This document shows positions 25,048 to 33,039 of a DNA stretch of 64,000 nt, piece by piece. The stretch lies in contig NZ_CP040244.1 in the NCBI RefSeq assembly GCF_005517195.1, forward strand, positions 6,714,001 to 6,778,000. Reading direction: 5' to 3'. This stretch comes from Streptomyces vilmorinianum. Its GTDB lineage: Bacteria > Actinomycetota > Actinomycetes > Streptomycetales > Streptomycetaceae. The notes below the pieces were generated by a model. The model was not told the origin of the DNA. It did not search any database and worked only from the letters and a program-made list of their open reading frames with translations. The translations under genes were made by a program, and so were the position numbers. The number at the start of each line of letters is the position of its first letter. Within the stretch, counting starts at the first letter, position 1.

Positions 25048-25455
25048 CTACGCGGCGACGCGGACGTTCGCGTTGACCCAGTCGACGATCGACGCCGTGG
25101 TCGCGCCCGGCGTGAAGATCTCCGCCACGCCCTTCTCCTTCAGCGGTGCGATGTCCGCGTCCGGGATGATGCCGCCGCCGAAGACCTTGATGTCCTCCGC
25201 GTCGCGCTCCCGGAGCAGCTCCAGGACCTTCACGAACAGCGTGTTGTGCGCGCCCGAGAGGATCGACAGGCCGATCGCGTCGGCGTCCTCCTGGATCGCC
25301 GTGTCCACGATCTGCTCGGGCGTCTGGTGCAGCCCCGTGTAGATGACCTCCATGCCGGCGTCGCGCAGTGCTCGCGCGATCACCTTGGCACCGCGATCGT
25401 GGCCGTCGAGACCCGGCTTGGCCACCACCACGCGGATCGGACCGGTCACACCCAT
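25048..25455 (-). CDS. icmB: Cobalamin-binding small subunit of acyl-CoA mutase (IcmB-like)
   Basis: 135-residue stand-alone B12-binding domain. It carries the base-off/His-on signature GLDGHDRG (Asp17-x-His19-x-x-Gly22; His19 is the cobalt ligand), then LSILSGAHNTL and VFGGGIIPDADI. It fits IcmB, the small subunit of coenzyme-B12-dependent isobutyryl-CoA mutase, which joins a separate large subunit encoded elsewhere. A methylmalonyl-CoA mutase-type partner is also possible. The ATG at 25453-25455 follows GGAGG; the earlier in-frame GTG is less likely. It stands alone and convergent with DUF5691. Confidence 0.8.
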   Translation of the reverse strand: MGVTGPIRVVVAKPGLDGHDRGAKVIARALRDAGMEVIYTGLHQTPEQIVDTAIQEDADAIGLSILSGAHNTLFVKVLELLRERDAEDIKVFGGGIIPDADIAPLKEKGVAEIFTPGATTASIVDWVNANVRVAA

Positions 25456-25757
25456 CACTGCCTCCACATGCGACCCCCGCGCCTGATTGCCGGGGAGGTG
25501 AACGAACGTTATCGACAGCATCCCGCAAGCGGCCGTTTCGCGGTGGCCGGCGAGGGGGAAATCACACGGTGGGACATGTTCGCTCTGCGCCGGACCCTCC
25601 CGGGCCCTCCTCCTGGGCCCACATCAGCCGCAATGGGGTCGTGCGCAAGGGAGCCGCTACGGGGTCGCCGTACCTCCGCGCCGTTCAGCCGCACGGCACG
25701 GGGGTACGGCACACAGCACTGCCGTTCGGCGCCCGCGTGCCGTTCGGGAGGTCGCCG

Positions 25758-26591
25758 ATGGAGCTCACCAGGCTCACCAAGGTCACCACTGCGCTGAAGG
25801 CCAACGCCCTCGAGCTGGCGATCCTCACCGGCCATCTGCTCCTCTACCCCTCCGGCATCGCCGCCGAGCGCCCCGCGTCGCCCCCGTCCCCGTCACCGGA
25901 GGCCGGTGCCGGCGGCGGGACCGCGGGCCCCGGCACCGACGCGGGCCGCCCTGTCGTCCTCCTGCACGGCTTCGTCGACAACCGCTCCGTGTTCGTCCTG
26001 CTGCGCCGTTCCCTCGCCCGTCAGGGCGGCCGTCGCCATATCGAGTCGTTCAACTACTCTCCGCTCACCTGCGACCTGCGCGCGGCCGCCGACCTCCTCG
26101 GCCGCCATGTGGAGGAGCTCTGCGCCCGCGCCGGCCATCACGAGGTCGACATCGTCGGGCACAGCCTGGGCGGCCTCATCGCCCGTTATTACGTACAGCG
26201 CCTGGGCGGTGACACACGGGTGCGCACGCTGGTCATGCTGGGCACCCCGCACGCCGGCACCACCGCGGCCCCGTGGGCCGGCGCCCACCCCCTGGTCCGC
26301 CAGATGCGGCCCGGCTCCGAGGTGCTGCGCGAGCTCGCCGAGCCCGCGCCGGACTGCCGGACGCGCTGCGTCAGCTTCTGGAGCGATCTCGACCAGGTGA
26401 TGGTCCCGGTGGAGACCGCGCGGCTCGACCACCCCGATCTGGTGGTGCACAACGTCCGCGTCAGCGGGATCGGTCATCTCGCCCTGCCGGTGCATCCGAC
26501 CGTCGCGGCCGGGATCCGCCAGGCGCTCGACTCGGAGGAGTCGGCCGCCGCCACGCCGGAAGCCGGGTCCGGGGCCGCCTCCGTGGCGTGA
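25758..26591 (+). CDS. Alpha/beta-hydrolase lipase or esterase
   Basis: 277-residue hydrolase. Visible are the oxyanion HG motif (VVLLHGFVDNRSVF, 67-80), the nucleophile elbow GHSLGG (Ser136), an acid in FWSDLDQVMVP (Asp210 or Asp212) and catalytic His240 (GIGHLALP). The arrangement matches class 2 and triacylglycerol lipases of actinobacteria. A weakly hydrophobic N-terminus (residues 12-36) may be an anchor rather than a clear signal peptide. The ATG at 25758 follows GGGAGG. Substrate is unknown. Confidence 0.85.
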   Translation: MELTRLTKVTTALKANALELAILTGHLLLYPSGIAAERPASPPSPSPEAGAGGGTAGPGTDAGRPVVLLHGFVDNRSVFVLLRRSLARQGGRRHIESFNYSPLTCDLRAAADLLGRHVEELCARAGHHEVDIVGHSLGGLIARYYVQRLGGDTRVRTLVMLGTPHAGTTAAPWAGAHPLVRQMRPGSEVLRELAEPAPDCRTRCVSFWSDLDQVMVPVETARLDHPDLVVHNVRVSGIGHLALPVHPTVAAGIRQALDSEESAAATPEAGSGAASVA

Positions 26592-26670
26592 GCCCGAGAC
26601 ACGCGCCCCCGCGCGCGACCCGGCGCATGTTGCGGCACGCGGACGCCTGACGACCCGCCAGAAGGCATCT

Positions 26671-26692
26671 GTTCTTCGAACGTTCCTCGAAC
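26671..26692 (+). promoter_or_regulatory. Tandem GTTC-N3-GAAC elements upstream of M23 peptidase
   Basis: Two abutting 11-bp palindromic units (GTTCTTCGAAC then GTTCCTCGAAC) about 105 bp upstream of a TACAGT -10-like hexamer (26796-26801) and 188 bp before the gene. Tandem palindromes suggest an operator; the factor is unknown. The remaining leader (26592-26879) has no ORF. Confidence 0.4.
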
Positions 26693-26879
26693 ACAGAGCC
26701 AAAGCTCTCTCCCGAGGCCGCCGAAACACGGCCGATTGCCCGTTTCCTGCGGTCCCGAACCCCTCCGAAGATTGTCGCTTGCGTATACCGCCGGGTACAG
26801 TCGCGCCACTGCTTAACCCCGGGACCCCCCTCGTGGGCCCGCCCGGACTGGTCCTGCCGCCGAGGCGAGAGAGAAGTTG

Positions 26880-28334
26880 GTGAACGACCAGCACCCCCAC
26901 GCCGGGTACGTCGGAGACGACGCCCACAGCACCGGCAGCTTCGCCACCGACCCGCTCTTCGGCACCCTCCCGGGCGGCTACGAAGCAGGTCACAGCGGCC
27001 AGTACGACACCACTCAGTGGAACGGCAGCCACCAGTGGGAGACCGGCGCGTACGACACCTATGTCGCACAGCAGCCGATGACGCAGCAGCAGTACGACAC
27101 CACCGGCCAGTACGACACCACCGGTCAGTACGACGCCACGGGCCAGTGGGACGCCACCGCCTGGACCGAGGCGCAGCAGACCGGACAGTACGAGACCGCG
27201 CACTTCACCTCGTACGACACCACCGGCCAGTGGACGACCCCCTCCTACGAGACGGGTACGTACGACGCCACCGCCTGGAACTACGCCGAGCCCGTCGTTC
27301 CGCAGCAGTACACCCCCGAGTACGAGTTCGTGCCCGAGCAGCAGGCCGAGCAGCTCGTCGAGCACACCGCCCAGTTCGAGGCCGTCACGGCGGACGAGAC
27401 CTACGACGAGAACTACGCGGACTCGTACGAGGACGGCTACACGTACGAGTACACCTACGAGTCCCCGGCGGAGTCCGAGGAGCCGGCCGTCGAGATCCTC
27501 ACGGAGACTCCGGCCACTACCGCCACCGCTGCCGCCGCCGCGACCGCCACGGCCGCCCGTCCGGTACGCCGCTCCTCGGGTGGCGGCCGAGGCCGTCGCC
27601 GTACGCCCGCCAAGCGCTCCGCGCTCCTGACCGTCGCCGTCCCGTCCGCCTGTGTCATGGGTGTCGCCGGGATCGCCGCCGCCTCGGTCGGCGGGCTCGC
27701 CGACGCGGGCGACGCGAAGGACGACACGACGGCGCTCGCCGCCGCCGACCCGTCCTCGGTCAAGCCGGTCGCCGCCAACAACAGCTTCGACACCCAGCTC
27801 GACGCGCTCGACGCCGACGCCCGCGACTTCGGCGACCGCGCCAACCGCACCCAGGAGCGCATCGACCTCAAGCTGCGCCAGGAGGCGGAGCGGAAGAAGC
27901 GCGAGGAGGAGGCGGCCCGCAGGGAGGCGCTGCGCCCGAAGTTCATGCTGCCGGTGAAGCTGCACCAGCTCAGCGCGCGCTACGGCCAGGCCGGCGTCAA
28001 CTGGATGTCCCTGCACACCGGTATCGACTTCCCGGTCCAGTACGGCACCAAGGTGATGGCCGCGACGGACGGCACGGTCCGGACCCAGTGGAACAGCGCC
28101 TACGGCAACATGGCGATCGTGACCGCCGCGGACGGCACCGAGACCTGGTACTGCCACCTGAGCAGCACCAAGATCCGCTCCGGCAAGGTCAAGGCCGGCG
28201 ATGTCATTGCGTACTCGGGCAACTCGGGCAACTCCACCGGCCCGCACCTCCACTTCGAGGTACGGCCGAACGGCGGCGCGGCGATCGACCCGCTGCCGTG
28301 GCTGCGCAGCCACGGTCTCGACCCGACCGGCTGA
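26880..28334 (+). CDS. Membrane-anchored M23 metallopeptidase with repetitive cytoplasmic tail
   Basis: 484-residue protein. Residues 1-215 are Gln/Tyr/Thr/Asp-rich with repeats of QYDTTG/QYDATG and are probably cytoplasmic. A basic stretch (VRRSSGGGRGRRRTPAKR) precedes the membrane helix (about 247-270). A coiled coil follows (RTQERIDLKLRQEAERKKRE). The C-terminal LytM/M23 domain keeps the zinc and catalytic residues: His379-x3-Asp383 in LHTGIDF and HLHFE near 456. It should cut peptidoglycan cross-links outside the cell. Start is GTG at 26880 after GAGAGAGAAG; TTG at 26877 is an alternative. The same gene flanks pcrA in mycobacteria (Rv0950c, from memory). Confidence 0.9.
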   Translation: MNDQHPHAGYVGDDAHSTGSFATDPLFGTLPGGYEAGHSGQYDTTQWNGSHQWETGAYDTYVAQQPMTQQQYDTTGQYDTTGQYDATGQWDATAWTEAQQTGQYETAHFTSYDTTGQWTTPSYETGTYDATAWNYAEPVVPQQYTPEYEFVPEQQAEQLVEHTAQFEAVTADETYDENYADSYEDGYTYEYTYESPAESEEPAVEILTETPATTATAAAAATATAARPVRRSSGGGRGRRRTPAKRSALLTVAVPSACVMGVAGIAAASVGGLADAGDAKDDTTALAAADPSSVKPVAANNSFDTQLDALDADARDFGDRANRTQERIDLKLRQEAERKKREEEAARREALRPKFMLPVKLHQLSARYGQAGVNWMSLHTGIDFPVQYGTKVMAATDGTVRTQWNSAYGNMAIVTAADGTETWYCHLSSTKIRSGKVKAGDVIAYSGNSGNSTGPHLHFEVRPNGGAAIDPLPWLRSHGLDPTG

Positions 28335-28347
28335 GCTTCGGACATAC

Positions 28348-28392
28348 GACGAGAGAGGGGCCCCGGCCGAAAGCCGGGGCCCCTCTCTCGTC
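28348..28392. terminator. Strong bidirectional terminator
   Basis: 20-bp perfect inverted repeat (28348-28367 and 28373-28392, 5-nt loop) between convergent M23 and pcrA genes. Confidence 0.9.
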
Positions 28393-28404
28393 GCGTACCG
28401 CTTC

Positions 28405-30861
28405 CTACAGCTTCTCGACCGGCGCGTAGCGCAGCAGCAGCCGCTTGGGCTTCTCGTCGCCGAAGTCGATCGTCGCCTGCGCGTCGGCGCCTGCGCCCGT
28501 GACCTGCATGACCGTGCCGAGGCCGAACTGGTCGTGCGTGACCCGGTCGCCGACCTGGAGCGAGATCACCGGCTTGTCGGTGGTCCGGCGGGTGGCGAAG
28601 CCCGAGGGGCCGGAGCGGGCGCGGGAGGAGGAGAGCGAGGAGGTGATCCCCGAGGTCGGCCCGGCGGGCTTGACCATGGGGCCGGTCCGCTTCCAGTCCA
28701 GATACGTCGGCGGGATCTCCTCCAGGAAGCGCGAGGCCGGGTTGTACGAGGGCTGGCCCCAGGCGCTGCGCATCGAGGAGCGGGTCAGATACAGCCGCTC
28801 GCGGGCGCGCGTGATGCCCACGTACGCGAGCCGCCGCTCCTCCTCCAGCTCCTTGGTCTGGCCGAGCGCGCGCATGTGCGGGAAGACGCCGTCCTCCATG
28901 CCGGTCAGGAACACCACGGGGAATTCGAGGCCCTTGGCCGTGTGCAGCGTCATCAGCGTGATGACGCCCGAGCCTTCCTCGTCCTCGTCGGGGATCTGGT
29001 CGGAGTCGGCGACGAGCGCGACCTGCTCCAGGAACTCGGCGAGGGTCGCCGGCTCCTCGCCGCGCTCCTGCTCGAACTCCAGGGCCACGGCGGCCAGTTC
29101 CTGGAGGTTCTCGATCCGGGTCTCGTCCTGCGGGTCGGTGGAGGCCTGCAGCTCGGCGAGGTAGCCGGTCCGCTCCAGTACGGCCTCGAGGACGACGGCC
29201 GGTCCGGCGCCGGAGTCGACGACGGTACGGAGCTCCTCCATGAGGGTGTTGAAGCGCTTGACGGCGTTGGCGGAGCGGGCCGCCATGCCGTACGCCTCGT
29301 CGACCCGCTTCAGCGCCTGCGGGAAGGTGATCTTCTCCCGGAGGGACAGGGCGTCGATCATCGCCTCGGCGCGCTCGCCGATACCGCGCTTGGGCACGTT
29401 CAGGATCCGGCGCAGCGGGACGTTGTCCTCGGGGTTGGCGAGCACGCGCAGGTAGGCGAGGACGTCGCGGACCTCCTTGCGCTCGTAGAAGCGCACGCCG
29501 CCGACGACCTTGTACGGCAGGCCGACGCGGATGAAGATCTCTTCGAAGACACGGGACTGGGCGTTGGTGCGGTAGAAGACGGCGACGTCGCCGGCCTTCG
29601 CCTCGCCCGCGTCCGTGAGCCGGTCGATCTCGTCGGCGACGAACTGGGCCTCGTCGTGCTCGGTGTCGGCGACGTACCCGGTGATCTGCGCGCCCGCGCC
29701 CGCGTTCGTCCACAGGTTCTTGGGGCGGCGGGACTCGTTGCGCTCGATGACGGCGTTGGCGGCGGAGAGGATCGTCTGCGTCGAGCGGTAGTTCTGCTCC
29801 AGCAGGATCGTCGTCGCGTTCGGGTAGTCCTCCTCGAACTGGAGGATGTTGCGGATGGTCGCGCCGCGGAAGGCGTAGATCGACTGGTCCGCGTCACCGA
29901 CGACGCACAGCTCGGCCGGCTCCAGGTCCTCGTAGCCGGTGCCGACCAGCTCCCGTACGAGGGTGTACTGGGCGTGGTTGGTGTCCTGGTACTCGTCGAC
30001 GAGGACGTGGCGGAAGCGGCGGCGGTAGTGCTCGGCGACGTCGGGGAACGCCTGGAGCAGGTGGACCGTCGTCATGATGATGTCGTCGAAGTCCAGGGCG
30101 TTGGCCTCGCGCAGCCGCGCCTGGTACATCCGGTACGCCTCGGCCAGCGTCTTCTCGAAGCCGTCGGCGGCCTGGTCGGCGAAGGCCTCCTCGTCGATCA
30201 GCTCGTTCTTGAGGTTCGAGATCTTGGCGCTGAAGGACTTCGGCGGGAACTTCTTGGGGTCGAGGTCCAGATCGCGGCAGACCAGGGCCATCAGGCGCTT
30301 GGAGTCCGCGGCGTCGTAGATCGAGAACGACGAGGTGAAGCCGAGCTTCTTCGACTCGCGGCGCAGGATGCGGACGCACGCGCTGTGGAACGTCATGACC
30401 CACATGGCGTTGGCGCGCGGGCCGACGAGGTGCTCGACGCGCTCCTTCATCTCCCCGGCGGCCTTGTTGGTGAAGGTGATCGCCAGTATCTGGCCGGGGT
30501 GGACGTGCCGGGTGGCCAGGAGGTGGGCGATGCGGTGGGTGAGCACCCGGGTCTTGCCGGAGCCGGCGCCCGCGACGATGAGCAGCGGGGTGTCGGTGTG
30601 GACGACGGCGGCGCGCTGCTGCTCGTTCAGCCCCTCCAGGAGCGCGGCGGCGTCCACGACGGGGCGGTGCGCTCCGTCGCGGTAGTACGCGTCCCGGGGC
30701 GCGGGCGCGTCGAAGCGGCCCTCGAAGAGGTCGTGCGGGACCTCCTCCGCGGCCGGGGCGCCGTGCTCGTGGTGCTCGTCGTCCTCGGGCGGGGGCGGGG
30801 GCTCCTCCGAGGAGTGGTTCTGGAGGCTCGCCAGGAAGCTGTCGTCAAAGAGGCTGCTCAT
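28405..30861 (-). CDS. pcrA: ATP-dependent DNA helicase UvrD/PcrA
   Basis: 818-residue superfamily 1A 3'-5' helicase for nucleotide excision repair and removal of RecA or RNA polymerase from DNA. An acidic 70-residue N-terminal extension precedes the core. Motif I is AGAGSGKT (97-104), motif Ia ITFTNKAAGEMKERV, motif II VLVDEYQDTN, motif III GDADQSIYAFRGA, motif IV EQNYRSTQTIL, motif V TLHTAKGLEF and motif VI YVGITRARERLYL. The C-terminus has the Tudor-like RNA polymerase-binding part (LQVGDRVTHDQFGLGTVMQV). The start is ATG at 30859-30861, only about 3 nt from the expected start site of a DNA-damage-type promoter. Confidence 0.97.
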   Translation of the reverse strand: MSSLFDDSFLASLQNHSSEEPPPPPEDDEHHEHGAPAAEEVPHDLFEGRFDAPAPRDAYYRDGAHRPVVDAAALLEGLNEQQRAAVVHTDTPLLIVAGAGSGKTRVLTHRIAHLLATRHVHPGQILAITFTNKAAGEMKERVEHLVGPRANAMWVMTFHSACVRILRRESKKLGFTSSFSIYDAADSKRLMALVCRDLDLDPKKFPPKSFSAKISNLKNELIDEEAFADQAADGFEKTLAEAYRMYQARLREANALDFDDIIMTTVHLLQAFPDVAEHYRRRFRHVLVDEYQDTNHAQYTLVRELVGTGYEDLEPAELCVVGDADQSIYAFRGATIRNILQFEEDYPNATTILLEQNYRSTQTILSAANAVIERNESRRPKNLWTNAGAGAQITGYVADTEHDEAQFVADEIDRLTDAGEAKAGDVAVFYRTNAQSRVFEEIFIRVGLPYKVVGGVRFYERKEVRDVLAYLRVLANPEDNVPLRRILNVPKRGIGERAEAMIDALSLREKITFPQALKRVDEAYGMAARSANAVKRFNTLMEELRTVVDSGAGPAVVLEAVLERTGYLAELQASTDPQDETRIENLQELAAVALEFEQERGEEPATLAEFLEQVALVADSDQIPDEDEEGSGVITLMTLHTAKGLEFPVVFLTGMEDGVFPHMRALGQTKELEEERRLAYVGITRARERLYLTRSSMRSAWGQPSYNPASRFLEEIPPTYLDWKRTGPMVKPAGPTSGITSSLSSSRARSGPSGFATRRTTDKPVISLQVGDRVTHDQFGLGTVMQVTGAGADAQATIDFGDEKPKRLLLRYAPVEKL

Positions 30862-30870
30862 CGCTTAACG

Positions 30871-30893
30871 AGTCTAGGCCGCCGCACCGACAG
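30871..30893 (-). promoter_or_regulatory. RecA-NDp/PafBC-like promoter for pcrA
   Basis: On the minus strand, CTGTCGGTG (30893-30885), 8 bp, then TAGACT (30876-30871). It matches tTGTCRGTG-N8-TANNNT except the first base. The predicted start is 3-5 nt before the pcrA ATG. Confidence 0.65.
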
Positions 30894-31010
30894 CCCGGCC
30901 CCGCCTCCCGAAGTGACCGAAATCTCACGGAGGGTGACCGTCCGCTTCAGGTCACGAAAATGTATCGGGCATATCGAACATCGGACTTCCCAGCCGACCC
31001 ACGCGTTGGC

Positions 31011-31078
31011 TAGCGTGCTCGCCCAAGCAGCCCGTCCCCTCCGACGGCGAAACGCGCCGAGCGGGCCGCCCCCGCCGA
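31011..31078 (+). promoter_or_regulatory. Promoter and leader motif of first NlpC/P60 gene
   Basis: A -10-like TAGCGT at 31011-31016, and 48 bp later the 15-mer GGCCGCCCCCGCCGA (31064-31078). Both recur with similar spacing before the paralogue at 33040, implying a shared promoter and leader of about 130 nt. Confidence 0.45.
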
Positions 31079-31149
31079 AACCGGCCCTGCCCCACGGCAG
31101 TTGCACGTCCGGTCGACTCCCTCGGCGGCCACGGAAGGAGATGCCGGTC

Positions 31150-32313
31150 TTGGCGTCCCATCGCAAGCCGCGCAGCACACGTCCGCACTCCCCCGCCGTC
31201 GGGGTCACGACGGCCGCTCTGGCCTCCGTCACGCTGCTGTCCACGCAGAGTGCCCAGGCCGCGCCCGCCGCCCCGCCGAGGCCCACGGTCGAGGAGGTCC
31301 AGAAGAAGGTCGACGACCTGTACCGGCAGGCCGGCACGGCGACGCAGGAGTACAACCGGGCCAAGGAGGCCACCGACCAGCAGCGCCGCAAGGTCGGCGG
31401 GCTCCTCGACGACGTGGCCCGCCGCACGGACGAGGCCAACGAGGCGCGGCGCGCGCTCGGCTCCTACGCGGCGGCGCAGTACCGGGCAGGGGCGGTCAGC
31501 CCCACGGCCGCGCTGATCTTCTCGGACAGCCCGCAGGCGTACTTCGACCAGACCCACCTCATGGGCCGGCTCTCCGAGCGCCAGCGCAGCGCGGTGGCGG
31601 ACTACGAGGACAAGGCCGCCGCGGCGGCGAAGCAGCGGGCCGAGGCGACGAAGAGCCTGGAGAGCCTCACCGAGTCGCAGGCGACGCTGCGCACGACGAA
31701 GCAGACCGTCCAGCAGAAGCTGGCCGAGGCGCGGACGCTGCTGGCCCGGCTGACGGCCGAGGAGAAGGCCCGGCTCGCGGAGCTGGAGCGCAAGCGCGAG
31801 GCCGAGGCGCGCCGCAAGGCGGAGGAACGCGCGAAGGCGGAGGCCGAGGCGGCGGCGGCAGAGGCCGAACGGCAGCGCCAGGAGGAGGCGGCCCGCCAGG
31901 AACAGCAGCCCGAGACGCCGACCACGACCACCCCGCCGCCGGCGACCGGTGACTCGACGTACGCGGCGAAGGCGGAGAAGGCGCTGGCGTTCGCCCGGGC
32001 CCAGATCGGCAAGCCGTACGTCTGGGGTGCGACGGGCCCGAGCTCGTACGACTGCTCGGGACTGACCCAGGCCGCCTGGAAGGCCGCGGGCGTCGATCTG
32101 CCCCGCACCACCTGGGACCAGGTGGAGGTGGGCACCCGGGTCGCGACGGAGGATCTGCTCCCCGGCGATCTCGTCTTCTTCTACGACGACATCAGCCACG
32201 TCGGCCTCTACATCGGCGGCGGCAAGATGATCCACGCCCCGAAGCCGGGCGCCTACGTCCGCGAGGAGTCGATCTACTACATGCCGATCTACGGCAACGT
32301 CCGCCCGGCCTGA
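31150..32313 (+). CDS. Secreted NlpC/P60 peptidoglycan endopeptidase with coiled coil
   Basis: 387-residue exported D,L-endopeptidase of the RipA type. A signal peptide with a basic start (MASHRKPRS) and a hydrophobic core ends near AQAA. A long coiled coil follows (residues about 45-255, ending in REAEARRKAEERAKAEAE), which may fold back or bind divisome partners. The NlpC/P60 domain has catalytic Cys in SSYDCSGLTQAAW, His in DDISHVGLYIGGG and a third polar residue in MIHAPKPG. I chose TTG at 31150 because AAGGAG ends 9 nt before it; the ATG at 31141 abuts that site. It is a paralogue of the gene at 33040. Confidence 0.9.
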   Translation: MASHRKPRSTRPHSPAVGVTTAALASVTLLSTQSAQAAPAAPPRPTVEEVQKKVDDLYRQAGTATQEYNRAKEATDQQRRKVGGLLDDVARRTDEANEARRALGSYAAAQYRAGAVSPTAALIFSDSPQAYFDQTHLMGRLSERQRSAVADYEDKAAAAAKQRAEATKSLESLTESQATLRTTKQTVQQKLAEARTLLARLTAEEKARLAELERKREAEARRKAEERAKAEAEAAAAEAERQRQEEAARQEQQPETPTTTTPPPATGDSTYAAKAEKALAFARAQIGKPYVWGATGPSSYDCSGLTQAAWKAAGVDLPRTTWDQVEVGTRVATEDLLPGDLVFFYDDISHVGLYIGGGKMIHAPKPGAYVREESIYYMPIYGNVRPA

Positions 32314-32338
32314 CGCCCCTGTGCGACCTCGTCGTCCA

Positions 32339-32692
32339 TCAGGTCCAGAGCGTGGCGATGAAGATGTTGGCGATGGTCAGGCCGCCGACGGCGCCGAAGA
32401 GCGCCTTGGACACCTTGTCCTCGTCCCGCTTCACGTACACCAGGCCCAGGATGACGACGAGGATCGCCAGCTTGATGCCGACCTTCAGGTTGTTGACGCT
32501 CTGGTCGTCGGCCTGGTTGAGGCCGACCAGGGCGACGCCGGTGATCAGCATGGTCAGCGCGCCGTGCAGCATCGCCGGGACGAAGCGGGCCGTCCCCGCG
32601 CCCATCGCCTTCATCTGAGTGAGGAATCCGCCGAGCAGGGACCCGATTCCGATGATGTGCAGGGCGACGAAGACATTGATGAGTACGTCCAT
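32339..32692 (-). CDS. Small four-helix membrane protein
   Basis: 117-residue integral membrane protein of unknown function with four hydrophobic helices (about 4-25, 37-58, 70-88 and 97-116). The first contains VFVALHIIGIGSLLGGF, and a short charged loop VYVKRDEDKVSK lies between the third and fourth. Single His and Gly-rich helices are reminiscent of small haem or ion membrane proteins, but nothing specific can be claimed. The ATG at 32690-32692 was used. It lies between the two NlpC/P60 genes on the opposite strand. Confidence 0.75.
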   Translation of the reverse strand: MDVLINVFVALHIIGIGSLLGGFLTQMKAMGAGTARFVPAMLHGALTMLITGVALVGLNQADDQSVNNLKVGIKLAILVVILGLVYVKRDEDKVSKALFGAVGGLTIANIFIATLWT

Positions 32693-32874
32693 GGGGCGGA
32701 GCCTAACCGGGCCTTAGCAGCACCCTTCGGCCGGGTCCAGCTTGTCCGGCGCATCGGTCAGGCTCGCCCCGGAATCCGGCGTCCAGTCGTCGCTGCGGCC
32801 GGACGCGAACGATCCCGGAGCGCCAACTCGGGTCAATAGCGGTCAACTCCCCGCCCCGCCGTGACGCCCAGGTT

Positions 32875-32947
32875 TAGCGTCCTCCCCCAGGTGGCCGGCT
32901 CCCCACCACCGTCGGTCCTTCCGGCGGCAGTCGGCCGCCCCCGCCGA
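32875..32947 (+). promoter_or_regulatory. Promoter and leader motif of second NlpC/P60 gene
   Basis: TAGCGT at 32875-32880, and GGCCGCCCCCGCCGA at 32933-32947, 53 bp later, as before the first paralogue. The leader to the start codon is about 150 nt. Confidence 0.45.
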
Positions 32948-33039
32948 GAAACCCGGCGGTGGGCCGTCTCCCCTGTGCGGCCCATCGCCGGACCCGGCCG
33001 GGCATCGACCCTCACAGGGAGAGGATGTGACCCGCCCTC

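Noticed and set aside
26671..26692. LexA (SOS) box before the M23 gene
   Set aside because: The spacing is GTTC-N3-GAAC, not the GAAC-N4-GTTC of actinobacterial LexA sites.
26592..26879. Possible c-di-AMP (ydaO-type) riboswitch before the M23 peptidase
   Set aside because: Such switches precede some Streptomyces wall hydrolases, but I could not find the conserved core sequence.
27017..28429. Plus-strand 470-residue ORF overlapping the M23 gene
   Set aside because: Arg-rich composition with no domain; it is the +1 shadow of the M23 gene.
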